64,000 nt of DNA, taken from contig CAVTFR010000006.1 in the NCBI GenBank assembly GCA_963734025.1, positions 62,001 through 126,000 on the forward strand, given 5' to 3'. Shown here in pieces: positions 43,089-52,893 of this stretch. The DNA is from JACVRW01 sp963734025 (GTDB taxonomy: Bacteria; Actinomycetota; Thermoleophilia; Solirubrobacterales; Thermoleophilaceae). The first letter of the stretch is position 1, and every line of letters begins with the position of its first letter. The notes under the pieces were generated by a model. The model was not told where the DNA came from and did not search any database. It saw only the letters and a program-made list of their open reading frames with translations. The position numbers and the translations under genes are program-made.

Positions 43089-43122
43089 AGAATAAAACCT
43101 AAGTCCGTATGTGTCAACTTAG
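43089..43122 (-). promoter_or_regulatory. hsp20 promoter with overlapping inverted repeat
   Basis: On the minus strand TTGACA (43112-43117), 17 nt, TATTCT (43089-43094) is a near-consensus sigma-70-type promoter in an AT-rich patch. A perfect inverted repeat CTAAGT-N12-ACTTAG (43099-43122) covers the -35 box and part of the spacer, an operator position. It resembles but does not match the HAIR element bound by HspR (CTTGAGT-N7-ACTCAAG). Confidence 0.7.
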
Positions 43123-43126
43123 TTGC

Positions 43127-44629
43127 CTACGTGAGCAGCGACTCTCCCGTCATCTTGGCAGGGTGCTCCAGCCCCAGCAGTTCGAGGATCGTCGGTGCGA
43201 CGTCCGCGAGCACGCCGCCCTCGCGCAGCTCGCCAACGTCCGCGGTCACGACCAACGGCACCGGGTTCATCGAGTGCGCGGTGTTGGGACTGCCGTCCTC
43301 CTCGAGCATATGGTCGGCGTTGCCGTGGTCTGCCGTCACGATGCACACCCCGTCGCTCTCGGCGACCGCCGCAAGAACCCGGCCGAGGCACTCGTCGGCC
43401 GTCTCGATCGCCTTGACCGCGGCCGGGATCACGCCGGTATGGCCGACCATGTCTGGGTTCGCGAAGTTGATGATCGCGAAGCTGAAGTCACCGTCCTGCC
43501 ACGCCTCCACGAACGCGTCCGTCGCCTCCCGCGCACTCATCTCGGGCTTCTCGTCGTAGGTCCTGACGTCGCGCGGCGAGTCGACGAGGCGGCGTAGCTC
43601 GCCGGGGTACTCTTCCTCCTCGCCGCCGTTGAAGAAGTACGTGACGTGCGCGTACTTCTCCGTCTCGGCCACATGCAGCTGGTCCAGGCCACTGTCGGCG
43701 AGGAACGAGGCCAACGTCACCTTCGGGCGCGCCGGGGGGAAGGCCACCGGGTAGCTCCAGTCCTCCCGGTACTCGGTGAGCACGGTTAGTCCGACGTTGG
43801 GCGCCGCTCCGCGGTCGAACTCGGAGAAGTCCTTCTCGCCGAGCGCGCGCGTGAGCTGGCGCGCGCGGTCGGGCCGGAAGTTGAAGAAGACAACGCTGTC
43901 GCCCTCGCGGATGCGGCCCTCGTCGCCGACCGTCGTCGGCACGATGAACTCGTCGGTCTCGCCGCGCTCATACGCAGCGCGGACCGCGGCCTCGCCCGTG
44001 TCGGCGTGGTGCTCGGCCTCGCCGTGCACGATCGCGTCCCACGCGAGCTTCGTGCGGTCCCAGCGCCGATCGCGGTCCATCGCGTAGTAGCGGCCGCTGA
44101 CGCTGGCGATACGCGAGCCGGGATGGCCGGGAAGGGCATCCTCCACCTCGGCGACGTAGCCGGCGCCGGAGTCGGGGAGTGTGTCACGGCCGTCGGTGAA
44201 GGCGTGGAGGACCACGTCCGGCACCTCCTCGCGGCCGGCCAGCTCGATCAGGGCGCGCAGGTGGTCCATGCTCGAGTGGACGCCGCCCCGCGAGACGAGG
44301 CCGAGCAGATGCAGCCGCTCCGTCCGGCAGGCGGCGCGCAGCGTCTCGTTCTCGAAGAAGCTCCCGTCCTCGATCGCCTCGTCGATCCGCAGCAGATCCT
44401 GCTTCACGACCGCGCCCGCCCCGAGGTTGAGGTGTCCCACCTCCGAGTTGCCCATCTGGCCCTCGGGCAGTCCCACGGCCGGGCCCCACGCCGTGAGCGT
44501 GGTGTGCGGCCAGCGCGCCCAGAGCTCGTCGAAGACGGGCGTGTCGGCCAGCTCGACGGCGTTGCCGGGCCCGGGCTCCGCGAGGCCCCAGCCGTCGAGC
44601 ACGACGAGGCAGACGCGCTGCGCGCTCAC
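43127..44629 (-). CDS. gpmI: 2,3-bisphosphoglycerate-independent phosphoglycerate mutase
   Basis: A 500-residue alkaline-phosphatase-fold enzyme that interconverts 3- and 2-phosphoglycerate. First metal aspartate in VVLDGWGLAEPG, catalytic Ser62 in QMGNSEVGHLNLGAG, substrate residues in FTDGRDTLPDSGAG and ASVSGRYYAMDRD, and late metal site FANPDMVGHTG and TADHGNADHM. Length fits. It overlaps tpiA by 4 nt, joining it to the triose-phosphate part of glycolysis. Confidence 0.95.
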   Translation of the reverse strand: MSAQRVCLVVLDGWGLAEPGPGNAVELADTPVFDELWARWPHTTLTAWGPAVGLPEGQMGNSEVGHLNLGAGAVVKQDLLRIDEAIEDGSFFENETLRAACRTERLHLLGLVSRGGVHSSMDHLRALIELAGREEVPDVVLHAFTDGRDTLPDSGAGYVAEVEDALPGHPGSRIASVSGRYYAMDRDRRWDRTKLAWDAIVHGEAEHHADTGEAAVRAAYERGETDEFIVPTTVGDEGRIREGDSVVFFNFRPDRARQLTRALGEKDFSEFDRGAAPNVGLTVLTEYREDWSYPVAFPPARPKVTLASFLADSGLDQLHVAETEKYAHVTYFFNGGEEEEYPGELRRLVDSPRDVRTYDEKPEMSAREATDAFVEAWQDGDFSFAIINFANPDMVGHTGVIPAAVKAIETADECLGRVLAAVAESDGVCIVTADHGNADHMLEEDGSPNTAHSMNPVPLVVTADVGELREGGVLADVAPTILELLGLEHPAKMTGESLLT

Positions 44630-45408
44630 GCGGCGGCGGCTGCGACGATGCGCGCGAAGCTGTCCGGGTCGAGACTTGCGCCGCCCACCAGCGCCCCGTC
44701 GACGTCCGGCTCGGCGATGATCTCGGCCCCGTTCTCGGGCTTCACGCTGCCGCCGTAGAGCAACGGCACGCGCGCTGCCGCATCACGCGAGCGGCCGGCG
44801 ACGAGCGCGCGCACGAACGCCATCGCCTCCTGCGCGATCTCGGGCGTGGCGACCTTGCCGGTACCGATGGCCCAGATCGGCTCGTAGGCGATCGCGATCT
44901 CGGTAAGGCGCTCGTCGGGAACGCGCTCGAGCGCCTCCTGTACCTGGTGGCGCAGCTTGCGCTCGGTCTCCCCCGCGTCGCGCTCCTCTTCGGTCTCGCC
45001 CACGCAGAGGATCGGCCGCAGCCCGGCCTGTAACGCGGCCGGGACCTTTTCTTGCAGCGCGCGGTCCGTCTCGCCGAAGTACTGGCGCCGCTCCGAGTGG
45101 CCGAGCACGACACCATGGATGCCGATCTCGTTCAGCATCGGCGCCGAGATCTCCCCGGTGAACGCGCCGGTGTCGGCCTGGTGCATGTTCTGGGCGTATA
45201 CGGCGACGCCGCTTCCCGCCAGGGTCTCGACGCATACGTCGAGGCTCGTGTAGGGCGGGCAGATGCCGACCGCGGCGGGCCGGCGCGGTTCGTCGGGCAG
45301 CAGCTCGAGCAGGCGCTCGCAGTACGCGCGCGCCTGCGCGCGCGTTCCCCACAGCTTCCAGTTGGCCACGATCGCGGGCCGGCGCGGCACCCCGGGCTCA
45401 GGCGTCAT
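44626..45408 (-). CDS. tpiA: triosephosphate isomerase
   Basis: A 260-residue TIM barrel: substrate lysine in VANWKLWG, QNMHQADTGAFTGEIS, catalytic histidine in VLGHSERRQYFGE, catalytic glutamate in IAYEPIWAIGTGK, and phosphate-binding YGGSVKPEN and DGALVGGASL. All expected residues are present. It also connects DHAP from the glp/dha locus to glycolysis. It overlaps pgk by 11 nt and gpmI by 4 nt. Confidence 0.96.
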   Translation of the reverse strand: MTPEPGVPRRPAIVANWKLWGTRAQARAYCERLLELLPDEPRRPAAVGICPPYTSLDVCVETLAGSGVAVYAQNMHQADTGAFTGEISAPMLNEIGIHGVVLGHSERRQYFGETDRALQEKVPAALQAGLRPILCVGETEEERDAGETERKLRHQVQEALERVPDERLTEIAIAYEPIWAIGTGKVATPEIAQEAMAFVRALVAGRSRDAAARVPLLYGGSVKPENGAEIIAEPDVDGALVGGASLDPDSFARIVAAAAA

Positions 45409-46613
45409 CGAGGACCTCCACCCCGGGCAGCGGCTTGCCCTCGAGCAGCTCGAGCGATGCGCCGCCGCCCGTTGACAGGTGGTCTACCCGGTCGGCGAGC
45501 CCGAACTCGGCAAGCGCCGCGCCGGAGTCACCGCCGCCGACGACCGTGGTGCCGGGCGCCTCGGCCACGGCCTCCGCGACCACGCGCGTGCCGCCCGCGA
45601 ACGGCGCAAGCTCGAAGGCGCCCATCGGACCGTTCCAGAAGACGGTTCCCGCGCGGGCGATCTCATCTGCGTACGCGGCGGCGCTGCGGGGACCGATATC
45701 GAGGCCCATCCAGCCTTTGGGCACCTCGATGCCGTCCTGCTCGCGGCGCTCGGTGTCGGCGTCGAAGCTCCTTCCAAGCACGAGGTCGACGGGCAGCACC
45801 AGCCGGCACTTCGAGCTCTCCAGCTTTGCGAGTGCCTTGCGCGCGAGCTCGACGCCCTCCTCCTCGACGAGCGAATCACCGGTCCCGATCCCCTGGGCGC
45901 GGAAGAACGAGAAGCACATGGCGCCTCCGATCAGGAGCACGTCGGCCGTGTCGAGGAAGCGGTCGATGAGCGTGATCTTGTCCGTGACCTTCGCACCGCC
46001 CAGGACGACGACGAGCGGCCTCTCCGGGGACTCGATGATCGCCCGCAGCGTGGTCACCTCTCGCTCCAGCAGCAGGCCGGCGACCGCCGGGCGCAGGTAC
46101 TCGGCGACCCCCGCGGTCGACGCATGCGCCCGGTGCGCCGCGCCGAAGGCGTCGTTCACGTAGGCGTCGCCGAGCGACGCCAGCTCCTTCGCGAGCTCAG
46201 GGTCGTTCTGCGTCTCGCCGCGCTCCCAGCGCGTGTTCTCCAGCACGAGCACGTTGCCGGGCTCGAGCCGGTCGACCCCGCGCCGCACCTCCGGCCCGAC
46301 CACCTCCGGGGCCTGATGGACGGGCGCGTCGATGAGCTCGCCGAGCCGCTCCGAGACGGGCTTCAGCGACGTCTCCGGGTCGCGCCCCTTCGGCCGCCCG
46401 AGGTGCGAGCACAGCACCAGTCGCGCCCCCTGCTCGAGCAGCAACTCGATGGTCGGCAGCGCCGCCCGGATGCGCGCGTCGTCCGTCACGTGCCCGTTCT
46501 CGAGCGGGACGTTGAAGTCGACGCGCGCGAGGACCGCCTCGCCGGCCCCGACTTCGAGGTCGCGGACGGTGCGCTTGCCGAGCGCGACGCCCGAAACAGC
46601 CGGCTCGGCCGGC

Positions 46614-46621
<8 letters not shown>
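45398..46621 (-). CDS. pgk: phosphoglycerate kinase
   Basis: A 407-residue two-lobed kinase: RVDFNVPLENGHVTDDARI, CSHLGRPKG, LENTRWERGETQNDPELAKE, nucleotide-lobe VVLGGAKVTDKITLID and GGGDSGAALAEFG. The start is taken as TTG at 46621, overlapping the gap stop by 8 nt; no ATG or GTG fits the N-terminus better. About 15 extra residues precede the usual beginning of the enzyme. Confidence 0.94.
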
Positions 46622-47633
<1,012 letters not shown>

Positions 47634-47680
47634 GTCGAGTGCTCCCTTTCTTCGAAGTAGGTGGCGCCGTTGAATCTATC

Positions 47681-48580
47681 TCAGGGCCGCCGCGGCGGCT
47701 TGTCGATGTCGCGGTGGACGACATCGATGAGCTGCTCGCCGCGGCCCTCGTATACCCGGGCCAGGTGCTCCGCGATCACCACGGAGCGGTGACGACCGCC
47801 GGTGCAGCCGATGCCGACCGTCAGATGCGACTTCCCCTCGCGCTCGTAGGCGGGCAGCAGATAGTCGAGCAGCGGGGTAAGCCGGTCGTAGAAGTCAGCG
47901 ACGCCGTCCGACTCCCGCACGTAGTCGATGACCGCTTGGTCGAGGCCGGTGAGCTCGCGCAGCTCGGATTCATAGTGCGGGTTCGGCAGGAAGCGGACGT
48001 CGAAGGTGAGGTCGGCGTCGCGCGGGCTGCCGTGCTTGAAGCCGAACGTCACGAAAGTGACGGCCAGCTTCCCGACCTTGCCGTGCGGGAGCATCTTGTC
48101 GGCCACGACCTTCCGCAGCCTGCTGGCCGAGAGCTCGCTCGTGTCGATACAGACGTCGGCGCGCTCCTTGAGCGGCGCGAGCAGCTCGTGCTCGTGCCGT
48201 AGCGCCGCCTCCAGCGAGCCGCCGTTCGCGAGCGGGTGGCGGCGCCGCGTCTCCTTGAAGCGATTGATGAGGACGGGCTCGGATGCCTCGAGGTACAGCA
48301 GCCGGTACGGAACGCCGCGCTCGTCGAGGTCATCGATGACGCGCACGAGGTCGTCGAAGAAGTCGCCGCCGCGCACGTCGGACGCCACCGCCGCGCGCTC
48401 GACCTGGGAGCCCTCGTGCCCGAAGAGGTCCGCAAGCGAGCCGATCATCTCGGGCGGAAGGTTGTCGACGCAGAAGTAGCCGGCGTCCTCGAACGTGGCC
48501 ATCGCCTGCGACTTTCCGGCTCCGGAGAAGCCGGTGATCACGACGAAGTCCTCGATATGACCTTTGTACTCCGCCATCAC
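47681..48580 (-). CDS. rapZ: RapZ/YvcJ nucleotide-binding protein
   Basis: A 299-residue P-loop protein: Walker A VVITGFSGAGKSQAMATFED, VDNLPPEMI, SEPVLINRFKETRRRHPL, and the C-terminal domain LTVGIGCTGGRHRSVVIAEHL with FKHGSPRDADLTFDVRFLPNP. RapZ acts as an RNA-binding or metabolite-sensing regulator in E. coli, and YvcJ hydrolyses nucleotides; the actinobacterial role is less clear. GTG at 48580 overlaps the uvrC stop (GTGA); ATG one codon in is an alternative. Confidence 0.94.
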   Translation of the reverse strand: MMAEYKGHIEDFVVITGFSGAGKSQAMATFEDAGYFCVDNLPPEMIGSLADLFGHEGSQVERAAVASDVRGGDFFDDLVRVIDDLDERGVPYRLLYLEASEPVLINRFKETRRRHPLANGGSLEAALRHEHELLAPLKERADVCIDTSELSASRLRKVVADKMLPHGKVGKLAVTFVTFGFKHGSPRDADLTFDVRFLPNPHYESELRELTGLDQAVIDYVRESDGVADFYDRLTPLLDYLLPAYEREGKSHLTVGIGCTGGRHRSVVIAEHLARVYEGRGEQLIDVVHRDIDKPPRRP

Positions 48581-50448
48581 CGGATCTTGTTGACGTAGTT
48601 GTGAATATCGCGGGCGACTTTGCCGGGCAGTCCCGGCACGGCCTCGAGCTCCTCGGGGGTCGCGCGCAGGAAGCGCTCGGGTGAGCCGAAATGCTGCAGG
48701 ATGCTGCGCTTGCGGGCGGGCCCGACGCCGGGCAGCTCATCGAGGATCGAGTGCGTCATCGCCTTGTCGCGCCGGCCTCGGTGGAACTCGATCGCGAAGC
48801 GGTGCGCCTCGTCGCGGACGCGCTGGAGGAGCTGCAGCTCGGGCGTGTCGTGCGGGAGCACGAGCGGGTTCTTCCTGCCCGGCAGGAACACCTCCTCGAT
48901 GCGCTTGGCGAGGCTGACGACCGTCACCCCGAGGTCGCGGAACGGGCCGAGCTCGCTCAGCCCGGCGTAGAGCTGGCCCTTGCCGCCGTCGATCACGATC
49001 AGCGCCGGCACGGACGCGAAGCTCTCGTCGAACTCCTTGTCGTGCGGGCTGCGCTCGCGCTGGGCGACGTACTGGGCCATCCGGCGGGAGAGAACCTCGG
49101 CCATGGCGGCGAAGTCATCTTGAACCGAGCCTCGGATGCCGAAGCGCCGGTAGTCCGACTTCTTCGGCGCGCCGCCCTCGAACACGACCATCGACGCCAC
49201 CGGGTGCGCCCCCATCAGCTGCGAGATGTCGAAGCACTCGATCCGCATCGGGATCGCCTCCATGCCGAGCGCTCGCTGAAGGCCGTCGAGCGCCTCGATC
49301 CGCTGTGAGCGCCGGCGCTCCGAGCGCAGCCGGTCCTGGTCGAGCGCGAGCCGCGCGTTGCGCTCGGCGAGCTCGAGGATGCGGCGCTTGTCGCCGCGCT
49401 CGGCGTGGCGGACCTCGACGGGCGCGCCGCGCCGCTCGGCAAGCGCCTCGGCGAGCGTGCCGTCGAGCTCGACGGAGCGCTGGACCACCACCTGCGGCGG
49501 CAGGGCCACCGCGCTCGCGTAGTACTGGAGCACGAACTCCTCGGCGACCTCGGACTCGTCGCGCTGCGCGGCGTTCTCGAGATAGAAGCTCTGGCGGTCG
49601 GCGAGCACGCCGTCGCGCACCTGGAAGACCTGAGCGTTGGCGTCCGTCCCCTCGGCCGCCACGGCGATCGCGTCGACCGTCCCCACCGCCTCGTTCGAAA
49701 TGCGCTGGCGCTCGAGCAGCGAGCGGACCGCCTTCAGCTTGTTGCGGTACTGCGCGGCCTGCTCGAACTCCTGCTCGGCCGCGGCCTTCTTCATCCCCTG
49801 GTCGAGCGCCCGCTCGATCTGGCGGTAGCGGCCCGACAGGAAGTCGATGATCGTCTCGACGTTCTCGCGATACTCCTCCTTCGAGATGTAGCCGACGCAG
49901 GGCGCCTGGCAGCGGTGGATGTGGTAGTCGAGACAGGGGCTCCCGCTCGCGCGGCCTGGCTCCGGGCCGTCGCAGGTGCGGTACTGGAAGACCTTGCCGA
50001 GCAGGTCGAGTGTCTCGCGCACGCGCTTCGCGTTCGAGAACGGCCCGAAGTAGGCACGCCCGCGCCGGTGCCGCTCGCGCGTGAAGTAGATGCGCGGAAA
50101 CTCCTCGTCGAGGCTGACGCCGATGTAGGGATAGGACTTGTCGTCGCGCAGGCGGACGTTGAAGAGCGGCCGGTAGCGCTTGATGAACTCCTGCTCGGCG
50201 AGCAGCGCCTCGGCCTCGGTCTCGGTCGCGATGAACTCGATGTCGGCGATCTGGGCGACCATGTCGGCCGCCCCGCGGGCACCGGGCTTCGAGAAGTGGC
50301 CGGCCACGCGCTTGCGGATCGAGCGCGCCTTGCCGACGTAGAGCACCTTCGACTTCGCGTCGCGGAAGATGTAGACGCCAGGGCCGTCCGGCAGCGCACG
50401 GCGCTGCTCCCTGACGCGTTCCTCGGTGCTGGTGGCGGCGGTTGCCAT
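48577..50448 (-). CDS. uvrC: UvrABC excinuclease subunit C
   Basis: A 623-residue UvrC: GIY-YIG nuclease LPDGPGVYIFRDAKSKVLYVGKA region, four-cysteine-type insert replaced by CDGPEPGRASGSPCLDYHI and CQAPCVGYISKEEY, UVR/coiled-coil around KKAAAEQEFEQAAQYRNKLK, RNase-H-like domain MRIECFDISQLMGAHPVASM and LIVIDGGKGQLYAGL, and a C-terminal (HhH)2 module SILDELPGVGPARKRSILQH. Full length. It makes both incisions in nucleotide-excision repair. Upstream gap to MaoC is 45 nt. Confidence 0.95.
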   Translation of the reverse strand: MATAATSTEERVREQRRALPDGPGVYIFRDAKSKVLYVGKARSIRKRVAGHFSKPGARGAADMVAQIADIEFIATETEAEALLAEQEFIKRYRPLFNVRLRDDKSYPYIGVSLDEEFPRIYFTRERHRRGRAYFGPFSNAKRVRETLDLLGKVFQYRTCDGPEPGRASGSPCLDYHIHRCQAPCVGYISKEEYRENVETIIDFLSGRYRQIERALDQGMKKAAAEQEFEQAAQYRNKLKAVRSLLERQRISNEAVGTVDAIAVAAEGTDANAQVFQVRDGVLADRQSFYLENAAQRDESEVAEEFVLQYYASAVALPPQVVVQRSVELDGTLAEALAERRGAPVEVRHAERGDKRRILELAERNARLALDQDRLRSERRRSQRIEALDGLQRALGMEAIPMRIECFDISQLMGAHPVASMVVFEGGAPKKSDYRRFGIRGSVQDDFAAMAEVLSRRMAQYVAQRERSPHDKEFDESFASVPALIVIDGGKGQLYAGLSELGPFRDLGVTVVSLAKRIEEVFLPGRKNPLVLPHDTPELQLLQRVRDEAHRFAIEFHRGRRDKAMTHSILDELPGVGPARKRSILQHFGSPERFLRATPEELEAVPGLPGKVARDIHNYVNKIR

Positions 50449-50493
50449 CCACCTCCGAGGATAGGACTCCGGGTGGAGGGGCCCTGACGGGCC

Positions 50494-50958
50494 CTACGCG
50501 AGCAGGCGCACGACCGACTCGGCGACACAGACGGGCTTCTCGTTCCCCTCCGCCTCGACCGTCCAGCGCTGGACCAGCTGATACCAGCCGTCGCCCACCT
50601 CGTCCACGGAGACCGTCTCGAGGCTCGCCCTGATCCGCGTGCCGCTCGGCACCGGCGCCGGGAAGCGGATCTTGTTCCAGCCGTAGTTGACGCCCATCTT
50701 GAAGCCCTCGGAACGGAACAGCTGATCGCGGAAGCCGTCGACCATCGAGAGCGTGAGGTTCCCGTGCGCGATCGTGGTGCCGAAGGGGCTCTCGGTCTTG
50801 GCGCGCTCCACGTCGACGTGGATCCACTGGTGGTCCCCTGACACCTCGGCGAACTTGTCGATGTCAGCCTGGGTGACCTCGCGCCAGCCGCTCGGCCCGG
50901 CCGTCTCCCCGACGAGCGCCTTCAGCTCGCCGATTCCGTGCACGGTGGTGATCGTCAT
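50494..50958 (-). CDS. MaoC-family (R)-hydratase-like protein
   Basis: A 154-residue hot-dog-fold protein with the hydratase signature: ITQADIDKFAEVSGDHQWIH (read VTQADIDKF... here), then VDVERAKTESPFGTTIAHGN, which contains the catalytic Asp/His pair, and TLSMVDGFRDQLF. C-terminal strand RWTVEAEGNEKPVCVAES. Such proteins hydrate enoyl-CoA in fatty-acid or PHA metabolism. ATG at 50958 is set by family length; 26 nt downstream of the MBL-like gene. Confidence 0.88.
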   Translation of the reverse strand: MTITTVHGIGELKALVGETAGPSGWREVTQADIDKFAEVSGDHQWIHVDVERAKTESPFGTTIAHGNLTLSMVDGFRDQLFRSEGFKMGVNYGWNKIRFPAPVPSGTRIRASLETVSVDEVGDGWYQLVQRWTVEAEGNEKPVCVAESVVRLLA

Positions 50959-50984
50959 GGGCGGCAGCCTATCCGGCGGCCGCG

Positions 50985-51659
50985 TCAGGCCCGGTGGTAC
51001 CAGGGCTTCGAGCGCAGAGCCGACCGCAGCGCCTTCTTCCCGTCCTTCATCACCGGCTCGCCGTGGGTCACGAGCACACGTTCGAAGTCGAGCTCGAGCA
51101 GCGGCTTCAGCGTGGGGTTGAAGCGCTCGCGGTAGAAGCGCTCGACCTTGTCGTCGACGCGGTCGGTGGCCCAGACCCGCAGCCTGCCGCCCTGCTCCGC
51201 CACCGCGTCGCCGAACACGAGCGCCCTGTGCGACGGGATCAGCAGTGGCGTCTCGAAGCGGCGTGGCTTGCCGATCGTGTAGGCGCTCACGCCGGCGGGC
51301 AGAGGCGCGGGCGGGTCGATCGGCTTGAAGCCCGCCTTGCGCTTCAGCCGCGCCGCGCAGGACGGGTGACCCCAGATCGTCGTCTCGGCCTGCTTGCGGA
51401 AGCGCTCGCGCAGCTGCTCGGAGCTGCGCACGTGGTAGGGCAGCGTGATCAGGATCGAGAGGCGCTCGCCGAGGATGCTCTCGACGAGCTCGATCACCGG
51501 CTTCGGCTCGGGCGGCAGCAGCGGGTCGATCAGCAGCGTGTCGTCGCCGGCGCGGACCGCGAAGCTCGCGACCTCGGCACCGAACTCGCCGGGATGCCAC
51601 TCCGGGTGCCGGGCCGTCCAGCGCCAGAGGTCCTTCGCGATGCGCCGCGGCTTGCTCAT
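50985..51659 (-). CDS. metallo-beta-lactamase-like fold protein lacking the HxHxDH motif
   Basis: A 224-residue protein with an MBL-like layout: FGAEVASFAVRAGDDTLLID (first strands), LVESILGERLSILITLPYHV, and C-terminal LDFERVLVTHGEPVMKDGK. The zinc motif HxHxDH is not present; the equivalent place reads TLPYHVRSSEQL. It may be a non-catalytic or altered-metal member. ATG at 51659 overlaps the P450 stop (ATGA), so it is translationally coupled to that gene and may act on the same pathway. Confidence 0.7.
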   Translation of the reverse strand: MSKPRRIAKDLWRWTARHPEWHPGEFGAEVASFAVRAGDDTLLIDPLLPPEPKPVIELVESILGERLSILITLPYHVRSSEQLRERFRKQAETTIWGHPSCAARLKRKAGFKPIDPPAPLPAGVSAYTIGKPRRFETPLLIPSHRALVFGDAVAEQGGRLRVWATDRVDDKVERFYRERFNPTLKPLLELDFERVLVTHGEPVMKDGKKALRSALRSKPWYHRA

Positions 51660-52852
51660 CGCGGCGCGGCCGTGAAGGCGACCGGCAGCTCGATCGGGCC
51701 GGTGTTGCCACTGCGCGGCAGCGACTTCACCTGCCCGTCGACGCGCGGGTCGTGCAGCCGCCGCGCGAGCAGCACCAGTGCCTCGCTCATATCCATGCGC
51801 GCCACGAAGTGCCCGATGCAGTGGTGCCGGCCACCGCCGAAGCCGAAGTGCCGCGGCCGCTCGGCCGTCATGTCGAAGCCGGGCTCGTCGAACACGCGTG
51901 GGTCCGAGCCGGCCGACTGCGAGAACAGGTGGATGGTCGTGCCGTCCTTGATCTCCAGACCCTGGAACGTGAAGTCCTCGGTGGCCTCGCGCGTGACCCA
52001 GGTGACGGTGGGATTCAGGCGCATGACCTCCTCGACGGCCTCCGAGGCCAGCTCGGGGCGCTCGCGCAGGAGTCGCCACTGATCCGGAAGCCCGAGGAAG
52101 CTCTGCATTGCGAGGCCGAGCTGGTTGCGGGTCGTGTCCATCCCGCCGAAGATCAGCAGCACCAGCGAGACGCGCAGCTCCTCGTGGCTCAGCCGGTCCT
52201 CGTCCTGCTCTGCCTGAACGAGCCGGGTGACGAAGTCATCCTTCGGCTCGCGGCGGCGGTCGGCGATCAGCTCGTCGGCGAACCCGTACAACCCCTCGAG
52301 CGCCGCCTCGATGCGGGGCAGCTCGTCGCGGATCGCGATCGACAGCGCCAGCCCGAGATCGGTCCCCCATTCGGCGATCTTCCTCCACTCGCTTTCGGGG
52401 ATCCCGAGCAGGATCGCGATCACGCGCGCGGCGTAGGGCTCGGCGAACTGGCTCATGAACTCGCAGCGCCCCTCGGCGGCGAACGCGTCGATCAGGTCGT
52501 TGCCGAGGTCGCGGAAGCGCGGAGCCAGCTCGCTGATCGCCTTGGGCGCGAAGGCGGGGTTGAGCAGGCGGCGGAGGCGCGCGTGATCCTCGCCCTCGAG
52601 GTTCAGCAGCGCCTGCGACCACCAGTCGGCGAACGGGCCGCCGACCCCGTGGTGAGCCGGCCAGGCGGCGCTTCCCTGCTTGAGCCGCCGGTCCTTCAGC
52701 AGCTGGCTCACCTCGTCGTAGCGCAGGACCGCCAGGCCGTAGTTGGTGCGGGCGTACCAGCTCTCCTCGCGAGCCGACAGCACCTCGTCCGAGTCGATGA
52801 CGAACTCCGGGTCGGCGATGTTGAGATAGGGCGGGTTCGCGATGTCGGTCAC
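51656..52852 (-). CDS. cytochrome P450
   Basis: A 398-residue bacterial class I P450. I-helix LLIFGGMDTTRNQLGLAM, K-helix ERPELASEAVEEVMRLNP, and haem loop HFGFGGGRHHCIGHFVARMD with the cysteine ligand. GTG at 52852 chosen from family length; TACTGT (52863-52868, minus strand) lies 10 nt before it. No ferredoxin or ferredoxin reductase is nearby, so the electron donor is elsewhere. Substrate unknown; the MaoC and MBL-like neighbours hint at lipid or xenobiotic catabolism. Confidence 0.94.
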   Translation of the reverse strand: MTDIANPPYLNIADPEFVIDSDEVLSAREESWYARTNYGLAVLRYDEVSQLLKDRRLKQGSAAWPAHHGVGGPFADWWSQALLNLEGEDHARLRRLLNPAFAPKAISELAPRFRDLGNDLIDAFAAEGRCEFMSQFAEPYAARVIAILLGIPESEWRKIAEWGTDLGLALSIAIRDELPRIEAALEGLYGFADELIADRRREPKDDFVTRLVQAEQDEDRLSHEELRVSLVLLIFGGMDTTRNQLGLAMQSFLGLPDQWRLLRERPELASEAVEEVMRLNPTVTWVTREATEDFTFQGLEIKDGTTIHLFSQSAGSDPRVFDEPGFDMTAERPRHFGFGGGRHHCIGHFVARMDMSEALVLLARRLHDPRVDGQVKSLPRSGNTGPIELPVAFTAAPR

Positions 52853-52893
52853 GGACGAGCGGACAGTACCTCCCGGGCGAGCGGGCCTCGATC

